Of a stretch of 51,315 nucleotides of DNA, positions 7,635 through 16,036 are shown piece by piece. The position numbers and the translations under genes are program-made. The notes under the pieces were generated by a model, which made no database searches, had not been told where the DNA came from, and was given only the letters and a program-made list of their open reading frames with translations. Within the stretch, counting starts at the first letter, position 1. The number at the start of each line of letters is the position of its first letter. Source of the DNA: Deltaproteobacteria bacterium (lineage in GTDB: Bacteria; Desulfobacterota; Desulfobacteria; Desulfobacterales; Desulfosarcinaceae); the NCBI GenBank assembly GCA_020444075.1, contig JAHLLR010000034.1, positions 1 to 51,315 on the forward strand, written 5' to 3'.

Positions 7635-9551
7635 ATGAGCAAAACCATCGGAATCGATCTTGGCACCACCAACTCTTGCGTGGCCATCATGGAAGGGGGC
7701 GACGCAAAGGTGATCACCAACGCCGACGGCGGCCGCACTACCCCGTCGATGGTGGCAATTTCCAGCAGCGGTGAACGGCTGGTGGGACAAATCGCCAAGC
7801 GTCAGGCGGTAACCAACCCGGAAAATACGGTCTTCGGCGTCAAGCGGCTGATCGGCCGAAAATACGACGCCAGCGAAGTGATCAACGATAAGAAAAACCT
7901 GCCCTATGCGGTGACCCAGGCGGAAAACGGTGATGTCCGCATTTCCCTGAAAGGTCGCCAGTACAGTCCGGCGGAGATATCGTCATTTATCCTGGCGGAT
8001 TTGAAAAAATCGGCGGAAGCCTACCTGGGCGAGCCGGTCACCGATGCGGTGATCACCGTACCGGCCTACTTCAACGACAGCCAGCGCCAGGCAACCAAAG
8101 ATGCGGGCAAGATCGCCGGATTGAACGTCAAACGCATCATCAACGAGCCCACGGCGGCATCACTGGCCTATGGTCTGGACAAAAAGAAGGAAGAGAAAAT
8201 CGCCGTATTCGACCTGGGGGGCGGGACCTTCGACATCTCCATCATGGAGATCGGCGACGGGGTCTTCGAAGTCAAATCCACCAATGGCGACACCCATCTG
8301 GGCGGCGAGGATTTCGACCTGCGCATCATCGATTTTCTAGCCGGCGAATTCAAACGGGAGCAGGGCATCGACCTGCGCGGCGACAAGATGGCGCTTCAGC
8401 GGCTTAAAGAAGCCGCGGAAAAAGCCAAAATGGAGCTTTCCAGCGCCATGGAGACGGACATTAACCTGCCCTTTATCACCGCGGACGCCAGCGGGCCCAA
8501 ACACCTGAATCTCAAGGTGACCCGGGCCAAACTGGAATCCCTGGTGGAAGATCTGCTGGACCGCATGGAAGAACCCTGCCGCACCGCCTTGAAAGACGCC
8601 GGTTATTCCGGCAGCGACATCGACGAGGTGATCCTGGTGGGTGGCATGACGCGCATGCCGGCGGTGGTGCAGCGGGTGAAGAAGCTTTTCGGCAAGGAGC
8701 CCAGCAAAGGCGTCAACCCGGATGAAGTGGTAGCCATGGGCGCCGCCATTCAGGGAGCCGTGCTGGAAGGGGATGTCAGCGACGTACTGCTGCTGGATGT
8801 GACCCCGCTCTCCCTGGGCATTGAAACCCTGGGTGGGGTGATGACCAAGCTGATCGAAAAGAACACCACCATCCCCGCCCGCCAGAGCCAGGTCTTCTCC
8901 ACGGCCGAGGACAACCAGCCGGCCGTAACCGTCCACGTGCTCCAGGGCGAGCGGGAGATGGCGGATGGCAACAAGACCCTGGGCCGCTTCGAACTCACCG
9001 GCATCCCGCCGGCGCCCCGGGGAACACCTCAGATCGAGGTGACTTTCGACATCGACGCCAACGGCATCGTGGAGGTGTCGGCCAGGGATCAGGCCACGGG
9101 CAAGCAGCAGAGTATCCGCATCACGTCCTCTTCGGGCCTCTCCAAGGACGAGATCGAGCGGTTGGTAAAGGATGCCGAGATGCATGCCGATGCCGACCAC
9201 CGGAAGAAGGCGCTGGTGGATGCCAAAAATGCCGCCGATGCCCTGATTTACAGTACGGAAAAAACCCTTAAAGAGATGGGTGCCGCCGTGGACGGCGGCG
9301 TGCGGATGGAGATCGACGATGCGATGTCCAACCTGAAGCGGGCCCTGAAAGGCGACGATGCCGCGGCGATCAGGCAGACCACCGAGGTGCTCACCCGTGC
9401 CTCCCACAAGCTGGCCGAATCCATGTACCGGCAGCAGGCCGGGCCCCATGACGGCGGACCGCAGGCGGGGCAGGGCGGCAGCCGACGAACCAGTGCAAAG
9501 CCGCCGGGGGACGACGACGTGGTGGATGCCGAATATCAGGAAGTGGCTTAA
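7635..9551 (+). CDS. dnaK: Molecular chaperone DnaK (Hsp70)
   Basis: A 638-residue Hsp70, the normal length. The start is the ATG at 7635 after AGGAGG (7621-7626), giving [14 protein letters not shown], the phosphate-1 motif; a longer in-frame ORF from 7572 would be read through the promoter and SD. Other hallmarks are [10 protein letters not shown] (phosphate 2), NEPTAAS, the interdomain linker [13 protein letters not shown], and the acidic C-terminal tail [12 protein letters not shown]. It refolds proteins with DnaJ and GrpE, neither of which is encoded here, so it is a stand-alone gene. A promoter upstream and hairpin terminator downstream support monocistronic expression. Confidence 0.97.
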   Translation: MSKTIGIDLGTTNSCVAIMEGGDAKVITNADGGRTTPSMVAISSSGERLVGQIAKRQAVTNPENTVFGVKRLIGRKYDASEVINDKKNLPYAVTQAENGDVRISLKGRQYSPAEISSFILADLKKSAEAYLGEPVTDAVITVPAYFNDSQRQATKDAGKIAGLNVKRIINEPTAASLAYGLDKKKEEKIAVFDLGGGTFDISIMEIGDGVFEVKSTNGDTHLGGEDFDLRIIDFLAGEFKREQGIDLRGDKMALQRLKEAAEKAKMELSSAMETDINLPFITADASGPKHLNLKVTRAKLESLVEDLLDRMEEPCRTALKDAGYSGSDIDEVILVGGMTRMPAVVQRVKKLFGKEPSKGVNPDEVVAMGAAIQGAVLEGDVSDVLLLDVTPLSLGIETLGGVMTKLIEKNTTIPARQSQVFSTAEDNQPAVTVHVLQGEREMADGNKTLGRFELTGIPPAPRGTPQIEVTFDIDANGIVEVSARDQATGKQQSIRITSSSGLSKDEIERLVKDAEMHADADHRKKALVDAKNAADALIYSTEKTLKEMGAAVDGGVRMEIDDAMSNLKRALKGDDAAAIRQTTEVLTRASHKLAESMYRQQAGPHDGGPQAGQGGSRRTSAKPPGDDDVVDAEYQEVA

Positions 9552-9601
9552 TTTTCTTCAGGCATGCTGATTGGTGCGTTTATACAGGCACTTGATATCT
9601 A

Positions 9602-9633
9602 AAAGATAGCCGGGCGAATGCCCGGCTATCTTT
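9602..9633 (+). terminator. Rho-independent terminator of dnaK
   Basis: A perfect 14-bp stem AAAGATAGCCGGGC / GCCCGGCTATCTTT with a GAAT tetraloop, followed by a T-rich stretch. It lies 50 bp after the dnaK stop. The remaining gap to 9908 is AT-rich and I see no gene in it. Confidence 0.9.
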
Positions 9634-9908
9634 GTTTCTATTTATCCGACAGACCTCCCGGGGAGGCGTTGAAAGTATCGAATAAAATACCAGAATTTAA
9701 GATTCTGACCCATAAAAATAAAAGCCGTAGAAAAAGAAAAAGGTCCAATTCCGTTGATTTATCAGTCGGGTATGGTAGTAAATGGGTCGGACGACCAAAC
9801 CAGATATTATTTTCGAAACATAAACCCAACAACGGTATAAGGGCAGCCCGTGTTGCTCATCCGAAGGCGATAGGCACCACCAGGTGTGACACGAGAAGGT
9901 GAATCGGC

Positions 9909-11366
9909 ATGCCAATGATGACGGCCCAACAATACGAAGAGAGTTTGCGGGCGTTGAATCTGGAAGTGTACATGTTCGGCGAACGGGTGGCCAACGTGGT
10001 CGATGACCCGATTATCCGGCCGTCGATGAATGCCGTTGCCAAAACCTATGAACTGGCCCACCATCCGGCATATGCCGATTTAATGACCGCCCGTTCCCAC
10101 CTCACCGGAAACCGCATCAACCGGTTTACGCATATCCATCAGAGCATCGACGACCTGGTGAAAAAAAGTAAAATGGGCCGCCTGCTCGGCCGGAAAACCG
10201 GTTGCTGCTTCCAGCGCTGCGTCGGCATGGATGCGCTCAATGCGCTGTCTATCATTACCTACAACATCGACCGGAAATACGAAACGTCATACAACCAGCG
10301 GTTTACCCAATACCTTCGATCCGTTCAGGAAAACGACCTGATGTGCGACGGGGCCATGACCGACCCGAAGGGCGACCGCAGCCTGCCGCCGCATCAGCAG
10401 CCCGACCCGGACCATTACCTGCACGTGATTGAGGAAAAAGAGGACGGGATTGTGGTCCGCGGCGCCAAAGCCCATCAGACCGGCGCAGTCAATTCCCACG
10501 AAGTGATCGTGATGCCGACCATCGCCATGCAGGAGGCGGACAGGGAATATGCGCTTTCTTTTGCCCTGCCCAGCGATGCCCGGGGAATTGTTTACATTAT
10601 GGGCCGCCAGTCCTGCGATACGCGCAAGATGGAAGGCGGAACCATGGACCAGGGCAACCTGCGGTACGGCGGTCACGAAGCGCTGGTGGTCTTTGACGAT
10701 GTTTTCGTCCCCTGGGAGAGGGTGTTCATGTACGGGGAGCATGAATTCGCCGGGCCGCTTGTCGAAATGTTCGCCGCATACCATCGACAGAGCTATGCCT
10801 GCAAAGTCGGCGTCGGGGATGTGCTTATCGGCGCGGCCCAGCTTGCCGCCGAGAATAACGGCGTTGCCGGGGCTTCGCACATCAGGGACAAGCTGATCGA
10901 GATGAACCAACTCAACGAGACGTTATACTGCGGCTGCATCGCCTGCGCCACGGAAGGGCAGAAAAAGCTCAGCGGCACCTATGCCGTGAACACGCTGCTG
11001 GCAAACGTTCACAAGCAGAACGTGACCCGCTTTCCATACGAAATTGCCCGGCTGGCTCAGGACATCGCCGGCGGGTTGATGGTAACCCTGCCATCGGAAA
11101 AGGATTTGAACGCCGGCGCGACGCAAAAATGGGTGAAGAAGTATTTCCGCACCCAACCCGGCGTGCGCACCGAGGATCGCATGCGGATTCTGCGGCTGAT
11201 CGAAAATCTGACGCTCGGGACCGCGGCGGTCGGCTATCTGACCGAATCGATGCACGGGGCCGGATCCCCTCAGGCCCAGCGGATCATGATCGGGCGGAAA
11301 GTCAACATGGCGGAAAAAAAGAAGGCGGCCATGCGGCTCTGCGGGATAGAGGAAGACGATTCCTGA
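9909..11366 (+). CDS. 4-hydroxybutyryl-CoA dehydratase / 4-hydroxyphenylacetate 3-hydroxylase family protein
   Basis: A 485-residue member of the family that contains 4-hydroxybutyryl-CoA dehydratase (AbfD), an FAD and [4Fe-4S] radical enzyme that interconverts 4-hydroxybutyryl-CoA and crotonyl-CoA. Candidate cluster ligands are Cys100 and Cys104 (CFQRC, the CX3C spacing of AbfD) plus His292 and Cys298 in YHRQSYACK. As I recall, AbfD ligands are Cys99, Cys103, His292 and Cys299, so the His-Cys spacing here looks one residue shorter. The Cys pattern favours a dehydratase over a flavin monooxygenase. No CoA transferase or 4-hydroxybutyrate dehydrogenase genes flank it. Confidence 0.85.
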   Translation: MPMMTAQQYEESLRALNLEVYMFGERVANVVDDPIIRPSMNAVAKTYELAHHPAYADLMTARSHLTGNRINRFTHIHQSIDDLVKKSKMGRLLGRKTGCCFQRCVGMDALNALSIITYNIDRKYETSYNQRFTQYLRSVQENDLMCDGAMTDPKGDRSLPPHQQPDPDHYLHVIEEKEDGIVVRGAKAHQTGAVNSHEVIVMPTIAMQEADREYALSFALPSDARGIVYIMGRQSCDTRKMEGGTMDQGNLRYGGHEALVVFDDVFVPWERVFMYGEHEFAGPLVEMFAAYHRQSYACKVGVGDVLIGAAQLAAENNGVAGASHIRDKLIEMNQLNETLYCGCIACATEGQKKLSGTYAVNTLLANVHKQNVTRFPYEIARLAQDIAGGLMVTLPSEKDLNAGATQKWVKKYFRTQPGVRTEDRMRILRLIENLTLGTAAVGYLTESMHGAGSPQAQRIMIGRKVNMAEKKKAAMRLCGIEEDDS

Positions 11367-11480
11367 TGGAAAGGGGCGTCTTGAACCCTAAGATGACAGA
11401 TGTTATAGGGCGACAGTCAATCGACAGGCCTTATTGAAATTCATTTATCGCGTTGAGCTAACCCGTCAGATGAGGCGAAC

Positions 11481-11915
11481 ATGAAAAAATGGTACCCGGT
11501 AGTCTTATTCACGGCAGCGCTCATTCTTGCCGTCGGCTGTGCCAAAAACCAGAACCCGGTTAAGATCAAGATTCCCAAAAACGCCGTGACGATGGATGTG
11601 GATTTTTCCTGGGAAGGGATCCCGGCGTGTTCCCATGAATCCCCGGAGATCCGGGTGTCCAAGGTCCCGGAAGGCACCGAAGAACTGCGGGTCAGGCTCA
11701 AGAATATCGACGTGCCGGCATGGAACCAGGGGGGCGGCAAGGTTAAGCATGACGGCTCGGGCATCATTCCCGCCGGTGCCCTCAAGCTCGGCTATAACGG
11801 CCCCTGCCCGCCGGGTGGCAGGCAGAAGTATGAATTCTCGGTCATGGCCGTAAATGCCGAGGGCGTCATCATCGGTTTCGGAAAAGCCAGGCAGTCTTTC
11901 CCACCTAAAAAATAA
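11481..11915 (+). CDS. PEBP-like (YbhB/YbcL-type) lipoprotein
   Basis: A 144-residue protein with a signal peptide ending in AVGC (Cys20), a probable lipoprotein. The mature part resembles the phosphatidylethanolamine-binding-protein fold: DFSWEGIPACSHESPEI, then VPEGTEEL and LKNIDVPAW, and GYNGPCPPGGRQKYEF, matching the Y-x-GPCPP-x-G-x-H-x-Y ligand-pocket motif except that the usual His is Gln. That change may affect ligand or anion binding. It stands alone between the dehydratase and the ATPase. Family assignment by motif; function unknown. Confidence 0.65.
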   Translation: MKKWYPVVLFTAALILAVGCAKNQNPVKIKIPKNAVTMDVDFSWEGIPACSHESPEIRVSKVPEGTEELRVRLKNIDVPAWNQGGGKVKHDGSGIIPAGALKLGYNGPCPPGGRQKYEFSVMAVNAEGVIIGFGKARQSFPPKK

Positions 11916-12196
11916 TCGGCTCGCCTTGCCGAACGGGCATACCGCCCCACAAATACCGCCGTTGTGCCCGTTGTGAAATTGCCGGTGACGGACCTTCCCC
12001 CACCGGCTGCCGCCGGTCCCGGCGTCTGTCCGCATGCACCCGTTGAGCGATCCGCTAACTCCTGCCGATTGATCCCGTTTTGGTCCGACACCTGGATCGA
12101 AAAGCCGGCGGAATTTCGTTTTTTTGTTGTTTATATTCAACATAAATAATATATTTAGCAAAAGTGTTGGTTATAAATTCCAAAAAAAGAGGTGCC

Positions 12197-13402
12197 ATGA
12201 AGATTCCGGAATACATCGAGCGGCCGATCTATTTAGACCGCATCATGCCCTATGTGCAAAAGGATATCATCAAGATCATCGTCGGTCAGCGCCGGGTCGG
12301 CAAAAGCTATCTGCTCTTTCAGTTGATGGATCGGATCGCGGAACTGGATCCGGACGGGCAGCAGATCTATATCAACAAGGAACTGCATGAATTCGCGGAA
12401 CTGCGGACGGCGGATGACCTGATCGCATACGTCGCCGCCCACCGGCAGCCGGGCCGCCGGCTGTCGCTGTTGATCGACGAGGTGCAGGACATCGATGGCT
12501 TCGAAACCGCCCTGCGAAGCCTTCAGGCCGAGGGCGAGGTGGACATCTATGGTACCGGCAGCAATGCCAAACTGCTTTCCGGCGAGTTGGCCACCTACCT
12601 GTCCGGTCGATACATTGAAATCAAGGTCTATGGCCTGACCTATGGGGAATTTTTGACCTTCCACGGCCTGGAGCGGAGCCGGGAGAACCTGGAAGCCTAT
12701 CTGAAGTTCGGCGGGCTTCCCTACCTGAGGCACCTCGCGCTGGACGACGCCGTCATTTTCGATTACCTGCGCAACGTGACCGATGCCATCCTGCTGAAGG
12801 ATATCGTGTCCCGCTATGATATACGCAACGTATCCTTTCTGCAGCGGCTGACGCGATTTCTTGGGGATAATGTGGGCAGCCTGGTGACCGCCCGAAAAAT
12901 CAGCGCCTACCTCAAATCCCAAAAGATCAACATATCTCACAATCTGGTCATTGATTATCTTGCCTATCTTTCCAATGCCCTGTTGGTGCTGCCTGCCAGG
13001 CGCTGTGATATCGTTGGCAGGAAGATTTTCGAGATCGGTGAGAAGTATTATTTCGAGGACCTGGGCATCCGCCATGCGCTGGTGGGGTTCCGGGCGACGG
13101 ATATCAACAAGGTCCTGGAGAATGTCGTCTTCATGCATCTGAAGACCGCCGGCTACGATGTCACCGTCGGTCAGATCGGCAAACGAGAAGTTGACTTTGT
13201 CTGCGAGAAAGCGGGTGAGCGCCTTTATATCCAAGCGGCCTACATGATCCCCGACGACAAGGTCAGAGACCGGGAGTTCGGCAATTTACTGGCGATCCCG
13301 GACAACTTCCCGAAAAAAGTGGTTTCCATGGATGAGATTGACGGCGGCTCCTATCGCGGTATCGAGCATGTATATCTGGAGGATTACCTTCTGTCTCTTT
13401 AA
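12197..13402 (+). CDS. AAA_14/DUF4143-type ATPase
   Basis: A 401-residue protein. The ATG at 12197 follows an AAGAGGTG element, which I prefer over an in-frame ATG at 12164. The N-terminal ATPase has the Walker A motif GQRRVGKSY and a Walker B-like LLIDEVQDI. The C-terminal half carries the DUF4143 features: YLKFGGLPY, then EVDFVCEKAG, a PD-(D/E)xK-nuclease-like core motif. These widespread, patchily distributed proteins are often thought to belong to defence or toxin-like systems, but their role is unproven. It is a lone gene with AT-rich DNA upstream (12115-12170) and gene debris downstream, consistent with horizontal acquisition. Confidence 0.85.
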   Translation: MKIPEYIERPIYLDRIMPYVQKDIIKIIVGQRRVGKSYLLFQLMDRIAELDPDGQQIYINKELHEFAELRTADDLIAYVAAHRQPGRRLSLLIDEVQDIDGFETALRSLQAEGEVDIYGTGSNAKLLSGELATYLSGRYIEIKVYGLTYGEFLTFHGLERSRENLEAYLKFGGLPYLRHLALDDAVIFDYLRNVTDAILLKDIVSRYDIRNVSFLQRLTRFLGDNVGSLVTARKISAYLKSQKINISHNLVIDYLAYLSNALLVLPARRCDIVGRKIFEIGEKYYFEDLGIRHALVGFRATDINKVLENVVFMHLKTAGYDVTVGQIGKREVDFVCEKAGERLYIQAAYMIPDDKVRDREFGNLLAIPDNFPKKVVSMDEIDGGSYRGIEHVYLEDYLLSL

Positions 13403-13672
13403 GTACAATATCCAGAAAGTTGACCCGGATCAACCGTTCCCATTCCGGAAAGGTTGCCGCCAACTTGCCTAAAGCCATGGCGACGGCTGTGGGTGCAAAG
13501 CTCAGTCGCTTGCTTCCGAAATAGTCTACCAGCAGCCAGCGGTCAATTTACGCTTTTTACCCTTGATGGGCAGTGCGATCTCCTCCTTCGGATCGGCCAG
13601 GGCAATGGGGATGTTAAGAAAGCCGTAAGCCGGCGCCAATTCGACACAGTCCGACCGGAAAGGGGGCAGCTT
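13403..13672 (-). pseudogene. Probable decayed gene fragment
   Basis: On the minus strand this gap reads as two adjoining coding-like pieces in different frames: about 13672-13555 gives a stretch containing VELAPAYGFLNIPIALADP, and about 13551-13430 gives WLLVDYFGSKRL, AMALGKLAATFPEWERL and IRVNFLDI. The pieces are separated by a frameshift and stops. The composition looks protein-like, but I do not recognise the family. It may be what remains of a gene lost when the neighbouring ATPase gene arrived. Confidence 0.35.
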
Positions 13673-14113
13673 TTACTGCCTGGCCTGGCAATCCGGGCAG
13701 ATGCCGAAGAAATCGAGGCGGTGGCGGGTGATGGCGAAACCGGTTTCCCGGGTCAGTTCCTGGGTCATGTCCGCCAGGGCTGAAATGTCGGGGTCGAGGA
13801 TTTTCCGGCAAACGGTACAGACGACGTGGGGATGGTCGTAGGGTTTGTTGCCGTCATACCGGTTGCTGTCATCGCTGAAACCCAGTTCCAGCAACTGGTG
13901 GAGGTCTTTCAGGACGGCTACGTTTTTATAGATGGTGGCCAGGCTGGTGGTGGGAAAGTTGGTTTTGACCTGTTCGTAGATGGATTCAACGCTGGGGTGA
14001 CCCTTGCTCTCGGCCAGTACTTTCAGGATGGCCAGGCGCTGGGGGGTGATCCGATACTGGTTTTCCCGAAGGGCTTCCACCATTTTTCGCATTCGGATCT
14101 CAGGATCTGGCAT
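13673..14113 (-). CDS. Fur-family transcriptional regulator (Fur/PerR type)
   Basis: A 146-residue regulator. The N-terminal winged helix contains RITPQRLAILKVL and TSLATIYKNVAVLKDL (recognition helix). The dimerisation domain has DHPHVVCTVC and FFGICPDCQ, giving two CxxC pairs for a structural zinc site. The spacing resembles PerR more than classical Fur, but substrate metal cannot be decided. It is divergent from a chromate transporter gene, and a 7-1-7 Fur/PerR-type box lies 30 bp upstream of its start (14143-14157), suggesting autoregulation. Confidence 0.9.
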   Translation of the reverse strand: MPDPEIRMRKMVEALRENQYRITPQRLAILKVLAESKGHPSVESIYEQVKTNFPTTSLATIYKNVAVLKDLHQLLELGFSDDSNRYDGNKPYDHPHVVCTVCRKILDPDISALADMTQELTRETGFAITRHRLDFFGICPDCQARQ

Positions 14114-14142
14114 GGCTTACTCGATTTAAGACGGTTTTTAAT

Positions 14143-14157
14143 GGAAAATGATTATCA
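14143..14157 (-). promoter_or_regulatory. Fur/PerR-type box upstream of the Fur-family gene
   Basis: On the minus strand the site reads TGATAAT-C-ATTTTCC, a 7-1-7 dyad. The left half is perfect to the TGATAAT consensus and the right half matches ATTATCA at 5 of 7 positions. It lies between the regulator start and the inverted repeat at 14183-14223. Confidence 0.5.
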
Positions 14158-14182
14158 ATAAATAGCAAAGGGGAGGCAGTGG

Positions 14183-14223
14183 TGTCAATAGCCTCAAAAA
14201 ACAGGGGGATGCCGCTATTGACA
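14183..14223. promoter_or_regulatory. Perfect inverted repeat with paired -35 elements (divergent control region)
   Basis: TGTCAATAGC (14183-14192) and GCTATTGACA (14214-14223) form a perfect 10-bp inverted repeat with a 21-bp spacer. Each arm contains TTGACA, one facing the Fur-family gene and one facing the chromate transporter. A candidate -10 (TATTTA, minus strand, near 14158-14163) is 19 bp from its -35. A protein bound to both arms could control both promoters. Confidence 0.5.
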
Positions 14224-14272
14224 AAAGATGCAGCTGTTACGAATTTATTGTGACAACGGAACAGGAGGAATC

Positions 14273-15589
14273 ATGGACACCCTATCCAATCGACAGCCGC
14301 CGGGAAAGGCCTCTTTTAAAGAGGCCCTGAAATTCTGGACCAAGTTGGGGTTCATCAGCTTCGGCGGGCCGGCCGGGCAGATCGCCATCATGCACCAGGA
14401 GGTGGTCGAGCGGCGGCGCTGGATCGGGGAGAACCAGTTCCTGCGGGCCCTGAACTTCTGTATGCTGCTGCCCGGCCCCGAAGCCCAGCAGTTGGCTACC
14501 TATATCGGCTGGCGCATGAACGGCATTCCCGGCGGCATCGCTGCCGGGTCCCTCTTCGTGATTCCATCCATATTCGTGATGCTGCTGCTCAGCTACCTGG
14601 CCGTGGCCCACATCGGAATCCCCGCCGTGGCCGCCGCCTTCTACGGCATTCAGCCGGTGGTGGTGGCCGTGGTGGTGGAGGCGGTGCTGCGCATCGGCAA
14701 GAAGGCCCTCAAGCACGGCCTGCTCTATGGATTTGCCGCGGCGGCGTTCGTCGCCATTTTTGCCCTGAAGGTGCCCTTTCCCTATATCGTGGCGGCGGCG
14801 GCACTGGGTGGGCTGCTCATGCAGCGCCGTCTTCCCCGGGTATTCTGCAAGGGCAATTTCGACGAACAGACCCGCGAATGCCGTATCGAAGAAGAGGACG
14901 ATCATTTACAGAAAAACGTCCCCCCGACGTTTGCCCATGTGATCCGGGTATTGGTTGTCTGCCTGGTGCTGTGGGGCATCGTGGTGGGCGGACTGTGGGC
15001 ATGGCGGGGATTGGATGACGTGCTGGGGCAGATTGCGCTGTTTTTCACCAAAGCGGCCTTCGTCACCTTCGGCGGCGCCTACGCCGTGCTGGCTTATATC
15101 GCCGACTTTGCCGTGGGCAACGGCTGGCTCGGTGCCGACCAGATGATGATCGGCCTCGGCCTGGCTGAATCGACCCCCGGCCCGCTGATCATGGTCACCC
15201 AGTACGTGGGGTTTTTAGGGGCCTGGAACCTGCCCGGGGATCTCACTCCCCTGACCGCCGGGGTGCTCGGCGCCCTGATCACCACCTATGTCACTTTTCT
15301 GCCCTGTTTCTTCTTCATTTTTGCCGGGGCCCCCTTCGTCGAGGCCATGGCCGGCAACCCGCGTATCCAGGCAGCCCTCACCGGCGTCACCGCCGCCGTG
15401 GTGGGCGTGATCCTGAACCTGGCCGTCTGGTTCGGCACCAGGGTGTTCCTGCCCGACGCCGGGATCGACGGGTTTGCCCTGGCTGCCGCCATCGCATCCC
15501 TGGTGCTGCTGCAGAAATTTCATTTTCCCATCCAGTATCTGGTGCCCATCGGGGCGGCGGCCGGCGTGGTCTGGAAATTGGTGGGGTGA
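14273..15589 (+). CDS. chrA: Chromate transporter, two-domain ChrA
   Basis: A 438-residue, highly hydrophobic protein with two homologous CHR halves: GFISFGGPAGQIAIMH at the start and FVTFGGAYAVLAYI in the second half, joined by a hydrophilic acidic linker around residues 196-220. The PGPEAQQLA stretch is typical. ChrA lowers cytoplasmic chromate by efflux across the inner membrane. The start is the ATG at 14273 after AGGAGGA (14263-14269); an upstream in-frame ATG at 14228 lacks an SD. The next gene is a rhodanese, a pairing also seen in chromate-resistance operons (ChrE). Confidence 0.92.
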   Translation: MDTLSNRQPPGKASFKEALKFWTKLGFISFGGPAGQIAIMHQEVVERRRWIGENQFLRALNFCMLLPGPEAQQLATYIGWRMNGIPGGIAAGSLFVIPSIFVMLLLSYLAVAHIGIPAVAAAFYGIQPVVVAVVVEAVLRIGKKALKHGLLYGFAAAAFVAIFALKVPFPYIVAAAALGGLLMQRRLPRVFCKGNFDEQTRECRIEEEDDHLQKNVPPTFAHVIRVLVVCLVLWGIVVGGLWAWRGLDDVLGQIALFFTKAAFVTFGGAYAVLAYIADFAVGNGWLGADQMMIGLGLAESTPGPLIMVTQYVGFLGAWNLPGDLTPLTAGVLGALITTYVTFLPCFFFIFAGAPFVEAMAGNPRIQAALTGVTAAVVGVILNLAVWFGTRVFLPDAGIDGFALAAAIASLVLLQKFHFPIQYLVPIGAAAGVVWKLVG

Positions 15590-15661
15590 CGTTCGGAAGC
15601 AGGCTTAGTGCCCAAAGGCCGGATGGAGATTGGAGATCCGATCTGAAAAGGAGAAAATGGC

Positions 15662-15979
15662 ATGGCAAATTCCATAGGTATCGATGAACTGAAAAAAATG
15701 GTCTCACAGGGTGTTGCCCCGACGCTGCTGGATGTCAGGAGAAAAAGCGATTACGAGGCTGCGCCGGAGACCATCGAAGATGCCCGGTGGTGCGATCCGG
15801 AAACGGTGGACAGCTGGTCAGGTGCAATCCCCGGAGATCGACCGGTAATCGTCTACTGCGTCAAAGGCGGTTCGGTGAGCCAGTCAGTCGCCGACCGGTT
15901 GTCGGGCAAACGGGTCGATGTCCGCTACCTGGAAGGGGGTATTCTGGCCTGGAATGCGGCAAAGGGAGAAACCGGATGA
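15662..15979 (+). CDS. Single-domain rhodanese (ChrE-like position)
   Basis: A 105-residue rhodanese domain with TLLDVRRKSDYE near the start and an active-site loop YCVKGG carrying the catalytic Cys, followed by YLEGGILAW. It would transfer sulfur from a persulfide donor. It starts 72 bp after chrA with an AAAAGGAG site upstream. Its place behind a chromate transporter matches the chromate-associated rhodanese ChrE, but a general sulfur-transfer role is equally possible. Confidence 0.85.
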   Translation: MANSIGIDELKKMVSQGVAPTLLDVRRKSDYEAAPETIEDARWCDPETVDSWSGAIPGDRPVIVYCVKGGSVSQSVADRLSGKRVDVRYLEGGILAWNAAKGETG

Positions 15980-16036
15980 CGGTCCATCCCTTTCGCCGCC
16001 AACTTCAGGTTTCCCAAGAGTCGTTCCCAGACATTT

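Noticed and set aside
8337-9449. 370-codon minus-strand frame within dnaK
   Set aside because: It is a shadow of a strongly conserved gene, His/Gly-rich with no motif.
9634-9908. Possible small RNA or peptide gene in the AT-rich gap after dnaK
   Set aside because: Frames are Lys/Arg/Asn-rich without an SD, and no stable fold or promoter stands out.
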